NCBI RefSeq assembly: GCF_026914265.1 | Contig: NC_069126.1 | Span: 76,573,232 to 76,637,231, forward strand | Length of the DNA stretch: 64,000 nucleotides | Direction: 5' to 3' | Source: Mya arenaria | Lineage: Eukaryota; Mollusca; Bivalvia; Myida; Myidae | Part shown: positions 28,001-37,857 of the stretch, piece after piece | How positions within the stretch are numbered: position 1 is the stretch's first letter | Layout of the letters: each line of letters starts with the position of its first letter | Notes under the pieces: generated by a model | What the model was told of the DNA's origin: nothing | The model's input: the letters and a program-made list of their open reading frames with translations, nothing else | The model's database searches: none | Made by a program: the position numbers and the translations under genes

Positions 28001-31000
28001 AGCCAAAGTGTATTTTTTATCATGTCACCTTACTATTATATTTTAACTATAAGTATTCCCCTCTCTACTTTTTTTATGGCTCGGTCGGAGATAATGGGAT
28101 GGGTCATTGACACCACTTCCTTTTGTTAGATAATTTTCCTACCAAACAAAATCTAAATTTTATTACAACCATTCCTGGTGTTAAAGTAAAATATTGCTCG
28201 TTAAATGGTGTTAAAGTAAAATATTGCTCGTTAAATCTGTGCAAACTCAATGCAATTGTTATTTATTGTTATTTCTATTTGTAATTTTCGCTGATTGAAC
28301 CAAATTTAATACAATTAAACCACATTAATTGGTAGGCTGAAATTGACATGAAATGTTATTGCAATTAATGCATGTCAGAATGCCAGCTCTTTTTTTGAAG
28401 GCATGCCTGTACCATTGTTCCAAATTGGCATAAGGGAAATACTGATAGCTTGTAAAAACAGAATTCTACATGACTGATAAACAAAATTTAAAAATCCTGG
28501 ACAGAAAAATGCACAAGTTTTTGTTATCTACCAAGAATGAACAAACTTATTGTTAGGTATGGATAAAACAAAAATTAAGTGTTTGCCTCAGAAGTAGGCG
28601 GTTTTCGATTCTGTTTTTTTTTAATCGGTTATTTTTCTTACAGTTTAAAGATAAAAATATATATATATATACCAATAGCTATGACAACCCTTTATTCGGA
28701 CATGACTTACCAGATTTAAAGCTGATCTAACAACCCTTGTAATGCGTAAATCTCATTAAAGCTAATTAAACCCCAAATATATGATATAATATAAAACTAA
28801 CATAACCTGAACAAAGTCCTGAACAATAGGCCCAATATGGCGGAAATTTCAACATTTGAAGACATAGCTAGAGTACTATACAGCTCATGAAAGTATCAAA
28901 ATCATTAATGTCAGATGTTAATAACCTCAAAAGAACACCTTGGGTAAACACATTGCAAAGGATGGAATATATTTGAAATGAAATTGAAGTGTAAATAATA
29001 AGAAGGCTGTGCTCAAAACAATTTTAATATGATGGTGTATGGTGAAGCATTCAAACTTTTGCATTTATATTTCGAACTTTGAACAAAATAAAATATGATG
29101 GGACTAAATCATTAATCAAACAGTCATGTACATATGTTTGTACCATATGTACCATTCTTTTTTTTAATTCTCATAATGACGACAGTAACTAGTAGGCGGA
29201 GCTTACAATGCAAGCTAACCATTCAATAAGTTAAGTGCATCAATTGAAATATTTTTGAAAGTAAATTGCATCCCTTGTCCATGAAAAAAAAACGTGTATC
29301 ACACTCCATGCTATGTGATTTGAATAGTTTCAATTATGAGTCAGAATTGGTTGCATTAGTATGGTAACTATTTATTAAGTCATATTTGTACAAATATCCT
29401 ATCTTCTACTTTGTCTTAAATATGTAATTTAAATATTGTAACTCATCTACTGGCATGCAAAGGTCTCAAATGATGTATTTTTCTAAATATCAGCCAAAAA
29501 CTTAAACTGTAAAGCAAGAATACGTAACTGATACAACATGACACATCAATAACAGCTTTATAACACATGAATCTAACACATGGACATGTTTGCATTTAAA
29601 AAAGTGAATGTCTTTACATAGAACAAATACACGAACCAATACATATCCAATATTTTAGTTGCCAATATTTTTATACGTAAATGTATTTAAATTTTCCATC
29701 AAAAAGTTTAAGCAATTTTATTGAACACTTGATTTGTTCTGCTGTAAATGCCAGATTTTTAGAACAATTATGTGCACATAAACACTCACTTTACCATGAC
29801 AATAATCATAAACACATGTGACGTCTTCAGCGAGAATTTTTAATTTTACAAGATTTTGTGCCACATGCGCAGGCAATCATACATATTTTTACATATTTTT
29901 GAAAAGATCCTTGTTGTTAACATGAATAAATCAACAAGATTTACTTTAGCAAAGAGGACATCACATATATTTGTTACAATACTAAGTTGATCTCAAAATG
30001 ATTTTTCCAAAAAGTTTGAACCCAAGTCCAAAGAAAGTCCTAGGGGAATAACTGTCTAAAAGGACTCTCTCACATTTTGGAAAGGTCAGACTTTGAAAAG
30101 GGTAATTTTGTGTGTAATGAGTGTATGTGTGTAAAAAATAGTTGAAATATGGTATAAAGTCATCTTCGGACATTTAGATGTTCAAATTTCTATAAAAATG
30201 TAGCAGAATATCCTTCTTTAGTGAGAGATTGTTTAGTAAAGTGTTAATATAATTAAATCAATTAGAATATGAACAATTATGAGCTTGGTTATAAATGAGT
30301 ATGTCTGTTGCCATTTTGTGTTATAACAAGAGCTGTCACAGAGACAGCGCGCTCGACTATTCCGCCGCTTTTCAATGCAAGGATTGAAAATTTTGGCGAA
30401 ACATGCATGGATCACTGTTAGATTAGATTTCAATGCAATACATGGTGTGCTGAGATATAAACATAAATGTAGTTTCATGCAAAATATTTGCACAGAGTTT
30501 CTAAGTCTAATAATAAAGGGCCATTATTTGCAAAATACAGTTATCTAACTTGGTTATTCAAGTAAGTTGGGTGGTTGAATATCATTGTATAAAGTCTCAA
30601 TGCAATACATCAAATAGTTGCTGAGATATTATCCTACGTGTGCTAACATGCAAGACCTTAACCAGAATTTCTAAGTCGCATAATAAAGGGGCAAAAATTA
30701 TATATTATAAAAGATAGAGTTATCTTACTTGATTAAATAAGAAGGTTAAATAGATGGCAGCCTGTGTGTAAAGTTTCAATGCAATACATGATGTATTCGC
30801 TGAGGTATTGACTTTAAAGTGGTTACATGCAAAACCTTAACCAGAATTTCTATGTCGAATAAAAAAGGGGCCATTATTTTAATTTAATGCAAACTGGAGT
30901 TATCTTACTTGGTTATTTAAGTAGATGGTTGAGTACCATTGTATAAAGTCTCAATGCAATCCATCAAGTAATTGCTGAGATATTAACCTATGTGTTCTTA

Positions 31001-34000
31001 CATGTAAAACCTTAACCAGAATTTCTAAGTCAAATAATAAAGGCCCATAATTTGCATTAAATTAAAAAAAGTGTTATCTGGGAATACATATCTAATGTTT
31101 CAATGCAATACATGATATATTTGCTGAGATATTGACTTAAATGTGGCTACATGCAAAACCTTAACCAGAATTTCTAAGTCGAATAATAAAGGGCAATTAT
31201 TTTGCATTAAATGCAAACTAGAGTTATCTAACTTGGTTAATTTAGTAGGTTGGATGGTTGAGTAACATTGTATCAAGTATCAATGCAATACCTCAAGTAG
31301 TTGCTGAGATATTAACCTATGTGTGCTTACACGCAAAACCTTAACCAGAATTTCTAAGTCGAATAATAAAGGCCTAGTATTTGCATTATATTCAAATAAT
31401 TGTTACTTCATTAATTTAGTATGTAAGATAGTTGGGAATACATATTTAAAGTTTCAATGCAATAACTGATGTATTTACTGAGATAATGACTTAAAGGTGC
31501 TTACATGCAAAACCTTAACCAAGGTGTGAAGCCGACGCCGACGCCAGGGTGAGTAGTATAGCTCTCCTTATTCTTCGTGTCTATATCATATATCTGTTTC
31601 TATAAACGTCATTGGTTTTGCGGCTTAACAACGTGCCGTCATTAAAAAGTGTATGACGTTGACATCGCTTTCTTTCTATGATTGTTGATTTATAAACTGA
31701 TTAAGGCATAACGCCAAAACATTTAGATATAAAAGTCATAACATGTTTGTGTGATTTTTTTATATATACAGCTGAAACCCGTTGACTCGAACTCGCTTGG
31801 CTCGAAATTCCTCATTGGCTTGAACTAGATGAAAGGACCGATGTCTTTATACTGAAGTTAAACATTCCCGCTTGGCTCGAATTTTTCGACGCTCGATTTA
31901 TTTTCAATGGTCTCTAGGAGTTCGAGCGAACAGGGTTCGACTGTTGTGTTAAATTAATAAAATTACAAGATTGAAACAAATTTTGACAAGATTGGTCATG
32001 AACCTGAGGTCTGTGAGAGATTCCTTTCAAGGAGGGCTAATTTCTAGAGCTAATTGTATGACTGAACTTCAAACTACATACACAAACTTGAAAAGCATAT
32101 TTACAGGACCAAACAACAAGACTTAGGAATTAAACTGCAGGAGCACAGCTATGATGGCAATGTATAGCGACATTCATCATGAAAATATCTTGTTTTGGAA
32201 CAAATTTTGTAATCGATAAAATATAGCAGTTGGACTGAAAAATTATCTTTTCAAATATCTTTTCAAATCTGAACATTAAGTAATTTTGAGGATATGTCAA
32301 AAACATATGACCTGCATAAAATATGTAAGGGTGTAATTCATAGATATTAAAGCCACTTTCAACTACTGACATTTTTCGAGCCTTTTATGTGTGCGTTTTA
32401 AAATTCAGCCTATTGTTGACTGTCTTGGTTACGAAAGCGTGAAATTTCATTTAGATACATAATTATCAATTAAATGACTGCTCAGTGGTGCAGAAAAGTG
32501 TTGTATAAAGAAGCATATTGTGTGACATAAATACATTGAATGTACAGATGCTCATATGTTTGACATATCCCCACATACAGCTATGAAGAAACTGATGGAA
32601 AGCACAGATACATGGATGTGTGTGCCCTGGAAGCAACATTACCTGCAAAATGTGCAAGACTCTCTGAAAACAAGCGAGTTGTACATGTAACGTGAAAACA
32701 CACTTTGAAAGCTCTGGGCCATGTTGCTTAAAACTTCAAAACTCATTTTGAATAAAAAAGCTTTATCGATGTTTGCTGCTTAAAAGGCCTTTTTTAAAAT
32801 ACTTATAAATAAACTCTTTGATATAAAAGAGTTTCTGTGTTGATATTTTGAAAAGGTCTTAATGCAAAAACATCAATAAGGAAAATAACAATGGATTATT
32901 ACAGTAATATTCCCTGACGAAAAATTACAGAGATAAAAAAAGGTTATTGTGTCAGACTTATAATTATATTGTAGAAATGTAACACTGCAATATATATATC
33001 TTTTTTTATCTTCTATGTAAAGTTTATAATATATTCTAAACTGTACTTTTATGTTATGTAGAGTCCTGCATAATAAAAGTTAAAATTAAAAAAAATATAG
33101 CACTATTTTTATTTGATGCTGGAGAATTAAGCAACTTAGCCCTGTCTTTGAGATATCTTAGCAAAACTTATATTACACAATACTAGCTATTTTAACTAAA
33201 ACAGAAGCAATATAATATTGCCCTTCATGGGCATAGGTGTCTGTTTTGATCAAAGATAGTGATTTTCCATATATTTATTTAAAACTAAACTAAAATGGGA
33301 GACTGTCTTGGTTCTCTTTTATCAACATAAATGAATGTTAAAACAATTGTTCCACTATCTATCATCAATACAGGGATTAATTTATAAAGAAGTTTTGTTA
33401 TGGGAAGAAAAAGGTCTATGATTATCTTTATTCAGAGCACAATGAGCAAATTCTACTGCTCGTCTGTTTTTTTACAGTTTGTCAAGGGCCTTAACTCATC
33501 ATCATTTATTAAATCCAGAGTCATTGGTCATTGGACCTTCCTGCATGTGTAAATGATAACTGTCACGGTAACATGACCGTGTTCTACGCTTCGTAAACAG
33601 TTTTTTTTATAGTTATGGCCTGCTGTTGACACCACGGCTATGACAATATCTCAACTCTTCGTTGAAAGAGAAAGATACTTAAAATTATATAATCAAGTTA
33701 AGAAAGAAGGTTTTACAAAATAGTATGTATATCTAACAGCAGTGCTCCAGCCAGGATTTGAAAAGGGCAGGGTGGAGTTTTGAAAAGGGCAAGCTACATG
33801 AGTCGTGTAGAGGTTGGGGTGGTTGTGGGGGGGGGGGGGTCCACCCCTGCCACAAGGTGTTTGTTTTTTTGTGGGGGGGGGGGGGGTCTCCCCCTAGAAA
33901 TTGTTTTGTTTTTATACTCAATTTAAACCATTTTCCATGATTTTCAGACTTATACAAAATGGTGTTGTTGTTTTTTCTCAAAATTTAGAAGGGTGTGTTT

Positions 34001-37000
34001 TAATATCAAAATTAAAATTTGTCTTTTTGTCTGTGGTAGTATGATTGTACTTGTTTGGCATCTTCTTTAGTGCAATGTCACATATTTCTTTTAAAAGTTT
34101 GTAAGATGAAGACAAAAACAAACACAGCTAAACATCAAATAAATAGATACACACAAAAAAATAAATGTAGGGGACGAATCTTAGTTTGGTACGATCAGGT
34201 TTGGGTACGAATGTTACATTCAGCCTGTTTGTTATTTAATTGTCTTTGGTAAAATAATGTTCAATATGCTGATGTTTTAGAATATAATGACAATAAAAAT
34301 CACTACCCTGGTTTAAAAAATCACTTATTAAACATAGAACATTGATAAAATAACTCCGAAAATCGTTCTGATAAAATGACGGTTTCGGCGAATTTTGACA
34401 AGATCGTGGACATGATAAGTAAATACTAAATAAAGCATCAACATAATTTTGTGGATTACAAAGAAATTTTCAACATGAATATTTTATAAATAAACTTTCA
34501 AAACATTTACTGAAAAGGTGATGTATTTGATTGTATTAGCGCCACCTTTCTTATGTTTACATATCGGCAGTGCCGTCTGCTTCAAATCAACAATGTTGAA
34601 AATGGCAAGTCTCGTCTGTACAATACAATAAACAACATTTTTCACCATCCCTTCGCATTTTCTATCGCATTTTACGAACTTTCATCATTGGTTGAACGAG
34701 TTCTCAATGTATATTCTGATTGGCTGACATTCAAAAGGCACGCCTCCTGCCGATGTTTCCCTATTTGGCTCTTCCTAATTATCGGATTAGTAGATGACCG
34801 ATTATGAATACACAGGTCGTCTGCTCACTACACAATATGACTTGGTCAAGGCACATGGAAAGATGAAAGGGCAGTACGGCATATTTTAAGCAATCAATGG
34901 GGGCATGGTGACACCTAGCGGGAACACTATTATCATAAGTATTACGTAATTTGTCTCAATAATGACAGCGGATTAAGGGCTGTCAATCTTTTATAATGAT
35001 TTCAATAGTAAAAAGGGCACTAACGGGATATTTGGGGCTAATAGAGCATTAGTGAAAAGGGCACTACTCAAAAAGGGGGCAGGGCGGTAAGAAAAGGGGC
35101 GCTGCGCCATTGAAAAACGGGCTAGCTGGAGCACTGTTAACATATTGAGACTGAGATTTACAGACATAAGGAAGGGAGAATAGGCTGTAGTGCTTTCTTT
35201 TGAACAAAACATAAATACAAATATGAATAGTAATTAACACAAAACAGTTATAAGACATGTTGAATAATATAATATATAATAATAAATGCCAATAAGTGTG
35301 TGAAAAAATTAACTCCAAAGGCAAATTCAACAACAAAGACATACCTCTTCTCTTTCTACGGTGAAAATGGGCCTCAGATCGAACACGGATCAGACTGCAT
35401 GGCACTGGGGGCTTGGGGCTATAGAAAGAGAAACATGCAACATTTTCTTTTGGTTATATAATTCACACACTAACGAAATACATGTAGATCATAGTCTGAT
35501 AGAGATTTCAGTAATAGTTATTGCACCCCCTACCAAACTTATTGAAATTATAAAATTACTCATTTGAATAGAATTTTATTAATCGAAGCCAAAAATAAGT
35601 TTACCAACACCTTCTTGGCAAAATTTAGTTTTTTTTGTCACATTTTAAATAATTATTTACAATAGAGCTTTACCATAATTTGAACTTTTGATGATGTTTT
35701 GTCATTGAGACAAACATTTTGTTTAAAGTTTCACACAAAATTAATTTCTATGTTGTTAGAATTGACCCAGGAAACAAACATATCCCCTTAAAATGTACAA
35801 AAATTTAAAAAGACAGACTTTTTCCCACTTTGTGTTGAAAAAGCTCTGCTAGGTCTTAAGATTGTTCTAGAAATTGGGGCCTTACATTCCAGTTAGTATC
35901 AGTGGGGCACTTTAATTCGTAAACACTCCTTGACGTCTGCTGTTTTTAACATTGAAACAAAAAAAGGCTATAAATATTTTTTACTCACTTGAGTCTGTAG
36001 TAATTCTGTAACTCTGTGACCAGGACACAAAACTCCCCGAAGGTGATGCACTCTGGTTTACATGGACTACCATACTCCACCGCACACAGTAACATCTCAT
36101 GCACTGGAAACACATGACAACAATAACATACATGCAGGCACACCAACCAGGACATGAACATGGAGGTACTTACCCTCTAGAAAACACAAATGTACAAAAA
36201 AGTTGCAAGTCTGCAACATAATGAAAAATAAAAACACATCCAGAACAAAATACTAGTAAAATATGCACAGCAAGAAATACACTTGCATACCTATCTAAGG
36301 CCTAAAAAAAAAAATACATTTGGTTCGGGTTACCCGACCCTACCTACGGAATAGGCGCCGACCCTAACGTTTTTATAGTCAGTTTGAAAAAAATTTATTG
36401 AAAAACTAAAAAAAAAAAAAAAAAAAAAAATATTTTTTTTTTGCTTTTTTTTTTTGCTTTTCAATATGTAGTTTAAAACCTTAATTGCTTATATAGAAGA
36501 TAACTTTAACACCATTCTCCAATGATGAAAATGACATTCTTATATAAAGCCTAATAAAAAAAAATAATAAAATAAAATAAAAAGCCTACCTACCCTACCT
36601 ATTTTTGAAAAAGGATTAAACCCTAACCAAACAATTTTTTTTTTAGGCCTAAGTCAATATAACTGTACATGAACAAAGTATTTTAGAGATAATATATTTT
36701 TATGCAATCCCAATCAATTATGACAAGATAAAACAGCCATGGCCACTGTTATATAATCTGGGAGAATAAACAAGCAAATAAACCACTATGAAAGTAGCCT
36801 CTCCCATTCCACCATTAAACAACAAATTATTTTCAGTTAATTAGCTATGTAACAAGACAATAGATACTGCAGTCAACAAATGTCTTTGAAAATTCTATTG
36901 GAAAACAAGTCTTACACTGTGACGTTGATGGGTAGAGATTGATGGCATTGCAGGCATCTCGAAGTTGCTTTATTGGCAAATGTCCATCTGAATCTTCAAA

Positions 37001-37857
37001 TTTCTTAAAGACCTCAATATGGCTCCTGTGAATAAATGTAACTGTAAACAGTAAAAATATCCTTTTAACATATCAGTGCAAGGCTATATATTTATATTCT
37101 GCATATATTGTATTGAATGCCTATTAACCATTGACTTAAAACATGCTTTCAATAATGGCATTTTTTCATTGTCAACATCCTCATGCAACATAAATTTGTA
37201 TGCAAATGTGTATATGGGCTACATAGCCCAAATAATTGTCCGTTGATGGATTTTTTTACGATTTTTGCTATGGCAAATCCTTCACTTGTTATAAACTTAG
37301 TGACATGAAGCTGCTGCCTCATTTACATATTTAAATAAGTAGGCGTGTCATTTTCACTCAATATCGGATGTTATATATGCACCAGTCAATAGTAACCATG
37401 GCCCCCCCAGGTCCGGGGGTATACCGGGGATAGCTGGGGAAAAGGGCCGTGTCTTTCCAGGTGGCCCTGCAGGGCCGGGTGACCGCGGCGGTTTTGTCTT
37501 AGCACCAAATTTAGCAGAGATTGGGCCTTATATAGAGTCTCTGGGATGCGGGGGCATTTGGCTGGGGTTTTACCATCAGTACGTCCCCGCTACCCGGGGT
37601 TGGCTGGACCGAAAGTAAAAGTCCCCGCTATTCCCCGGACCTGGGGGGCCGTGGTTACAATTGACTGGTGCAATAGACAGTTAGGGATTGGAAGAATCCT
37701 GTATAACACATCTATTATTTTAGACTAATGGGCTACACTTTGGAGGCCTTTATATAAAGCAGAGTATTATACTGTAATTCTTTAAAGTTTATATTAACTA
37801 AAAATCTTACCTTGTGTTTGTTTTTGGTATTGCAATACATATTTTTATGGAGATCAT
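10043..37857 (-). CDS. EF-hand / nucleoside 2-deoxyribosyltransferase-like protein, duplicated architecture (17 exons, 558 aa)
   Basis: Coding exons, 5' to 3': 37857-37811, 37025-36916, 36103-35989, 35418-35345, 27533-27442, 26867-26814, 24612-24534, 23512-23431, 18169-18049, 17590-17508, 17116-17053, 16353-16225, 15915-15846, 13541-13421, 13068-12924, 12112-12029, 10249-10043. All phases agree and the total is 559 codons. Domains: degenerate EF-hand pair (~17-86, GEFCVLVTEL); NDT1 (~116-250: FLGGSCNPTKWRAEIAIP, then SSMIEVAY with candidate nucleophile Glu185); second EF pair (~285-345: DSEDFGWLSSDD, DYEEFCAIVTEY); NDT2 (~392-535: YLGGSFGDSQWRSEIAIP, SMCEAGY with Glu462). NDT enzymes move or hydrolyse nucleoside sugars; the substrate here is unknown. 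The Glu nucleophile is kept in both copies, but the ID pair before it in NDT1 is YN in NDT2. The first EF loop is two residues short and the second has Phe at position 5, so Ca2+ binding is doubtful. No signal peptide or TM, so probably cytosolic. The first exon is the weakest call: an in-frame TAG lies just upstream of its ATG. Confidence 0.85.
10991..11724. mobile_element. pogo/Tigger-like non-autonomous element
   Basis: The left end TACAGTTGAACACCGAAATC and the right end GGTGTTCAATTGTA are inverted repeats flanked by TA, as in pogo/Tigger elements of the Tc1/mariner superfamily. The inside has 'ttcgaa'-type motifs and no transposase frame. It sits in the last intron of the NDT gene. Confidence 0.7.
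13125..13203 (-). pseudogene. Decayed duplicate of NDT-gene exon 15 (copy 1)
   Basis: On the minus strand, after an acceptor-like CAAGCAG, the sequence tracks the first ~75 bp of the functional exon at 13068-12924. One frame reads DPSFLDLDQSLILNHVSL against DPSLHDWDQKLIPIHVAL in the real exon. A stop interrupts the expected phase and the part encoding the catalytic Glu is absent. It lies directly upstream of the functional exon. Confidence 0.7.
13247..13351 (-). pseudogene. Decayed duplicate of NDT-gene exon 15 (copy 2)
   Basis: This starts after a good acceptor (TTTACAG) and reads YGSTFVDASRHDLDLKLILI and HVALKK in the correct phase. That parallels YVDPSLHDWDQKLIPIHVAL of the real exon. It ends after ~105 bp at a plausible donor (CAA/GTAAGA) instead of 145 bp, so the SMCE catalytic segment is missing. 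It could in principle still be spliced. The retained splice sites make it the younger or better kept of the two copies. Confidence 0.75.
13575..15395 (-). repeat. Long inverted copy of the GGTCA-palindrome clam repeat
   Basis: On the plus strand it opens with GATGTTTGTCAAACATTATG and closes near 15390 with AAAAGGGGCATAATA. These are the reverse complements of the ends of 2795-4060. Inside are about ten imperfect ~140-150-bp units with 'AAGGTCACTGTGACCTTGAC' and 'GGTCAGGCCCAACCT'. It has more units than the 2.8-kb copy, so unit number varies. It lies in the intron between NDT-gene exons 13 and 14. Its ORFs have no independent support. Confidence 0.8.
16354..17052. other. Intron 11 of the NDT gene; weak exon-like block
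   Basis: Mostly AT-rich intron. A GC-richer block at about 16500-16555 (minus strand) could encode ~18 residues including SRYCEEREWRPP. It lacks a convincing donor and is not a multiple of three, so it is left out of the gene model. Confidence 0.4.
17310..17350 (-). pseudogene. Fragmentary duplicate of NDT-gene exon 10 (distal copy)
   Basis: The plus-strand block around 17326-17350 (GAATTTGAAATGCCCATGTC) resembles the 3' half of exon 10 (CAAGCTTGAGATGGCCATGT at 17521). It also resembles a second copy at 17398-17450. The frame is not kept. Confidence 0.4.
17398..17450 (-). pseudogene. Fragmentary duplicate of NDT-gene exon 10 (proximal copy)
   Basis: The plus strand CTTCCAGCAGAACTCTATTG followed by AACTTGAAATTCCCATGTCT parallels CTTACAGCAGAGCTCTCCCA followed by AGCTTGAGATGGCCATGTTT at 17503. 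This covers the exon-10 donor and its upstream coding bases. It is offset by ~105 bp from the real exon, consistent with a tandem duplication of exon plus flank followed by decay. Confidence 0.55.
18170..19586. other. Intron 8 of the NDT gene, part without features
   Basis: AT-rich intron sequence. No exon, RNA gene or clear repeat is seen. Confidence 0.45.
19587..19743. mobile_element. Short MITE
   Basis: ACTGTGAAATCATTTATAT at the left and ATATAAATTATTTCACAGT at the right form ~19-bp imperfect terminal inverted repeats around ~120 bp of non-coding DNA. Confidence 0.65.
20140..20410 (-). repeat. Short copy of the 'CTCACCTGAGC' clam repeat
   Basis: The plus strand ends with GATCACCTTGAGCACTTCATGCACAGGTGAGCT, the reverse of the opening hairpin of the element at 4843. 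Upstream it carries 'accccagggacataatttgaacaa' as in the other minus-strand copy. A small, strongly deleted member. Confidence 0.65.
21405..21845 (+). repeat. Two imperfect tandem units (~180 bp) of a dispersed repeat
   Basis: The segment with TGTGACCTTGACCTTAGAGG and GTCGTCTTGGTATGTCAAA occurs at about 21450 and again at about 21631. It ends near ATATGCCCACCCCTGGGGGC. No protein pattern is seen. Confidence 0.6.
22818..22960. repeat. Short array of GGGTATTGAACCC-like palindromic motifs
   Basis: About eight variants of GGGTATTGAACCC / GGGTTCAATACTT alternate in both orientations within 140 bp. Because the motif is nearly self-complementary, the array can fold in many registers. Two overlapping ORFs here are products of the motif. 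Intron 8 of the NDT gene. Confidence 0.7.
25395..26815. repeat. Graded minisatellite abutting exon 6 of the NDT gene
   Basis: Three adjoining zones: a 17-bp unit (TGTGTATGTGTACCTGT, about 25700-25835); a 19-bp unit (CTAGTGTATGTTTACCTGT, about 25910-26360); and a ~40-bp composite unit (about 26370-26815). In gene orientation (minus) the composite units contain CTAAACAG/GTAAACATTTAC. Those are the last 8 bases of exon 6 and the start of its intron, so the array continues directly from the splice donor at 26814. The Cys/Val-rich ORFs here are repeat by-products. Confidence 0.9.
27534..30327. other. Intron 4 of the NDT gene, part without genes
   Basis: AT-rich intron. The only structure noted is an exact two-copy 30-bp tandem duplication at 28176-28235. 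Confidence 0.5.
28176..28235. repeat. Exact two-copy 30-bp tandem duplication
   Basis: Bases 28176-28205 and 28206-28235 are identical (unit begins TGGTGTTAAAG). The lack of divergence suggests a recent event. Confidence 0.9.
30328..31545 (+). repeat. Dispersed clam repeat with ~160-170-bp internal units
   Basis: It starts ACAAGAGCTGTCACAGAGAC and ends with AAGCCGACGCCGACGCCAGG. About six imperfect units lie between, each with AACCTTAACCAGAATTTCTA and 'ATTTGCTGAGATATT'-like sequence. The unique GC-rich ends around a tandem core suggest a non-autonomous mobile element. Intron 4 of the NDT gene. Confidence 0.75.
31767..31945. mobile_element. Small pogo/Tigger-like MITE
   Basis: The left end TACAGCTGAAACCCGTTGAC and the right end GAACAGGGTTCGACTGT form a pogo-like terminal inverted repeat. 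Internal 'CTCGAA' motifs are mirrored on both sides. Confidence 0.65.
33740..35136. mobile_element. hAT-like non-autonomous element with G-runs
   Basis: The ends CAGTGCTCCAGC (left, 33740) and GCTGGAGCACTG (right, ending 35136) are perfect 12-bp inverted repeats of the CAGNG type common in hAT transposons. Flanking TCTAACAG and TTAACATA share TAACA but are not a clean 8-bp duplication. Both flanks have GGGCA / TGCCC-rich subterminal repeats. Two long G-runs (about 33829-33840 and 33872-33886) lie inside. There is no transposase ORF. Intron 4 of the NDT gene, close to exon 4. Confidence 0.65.
36295..36652. mobile_element. MITE with A/T-run terminal inverted repeats
   Basis: CTAAGGCCTAAAAAAAAAAA at the left and TTTTTTTTTAGGCCTAAG at the right are inverted repeats. 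They continue inward as GTTACCCGACCCTACCTAC opposite variants of CTACCTACCCTACCTA. Intron 2 of the NDT gene. Confidence 0.7.
37378..37672. mobile_element. GC-rich MITE with ~40-bp terminal inverted repeats
   Basis: The left end TGCACCAGTCAATAGTAACC and the right end GGTTACAATTGACTGGTGCA are reverse complements with few mismatches. Both continue into CCCCCCAGGTCCGGGG and its complement. The island is far more GC-rich than its surroundings. It sits in intron 1 of the NDT gene, ~140 bp from the proposed first exon, so it could affect the local promoter. Confidence 0.8.
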
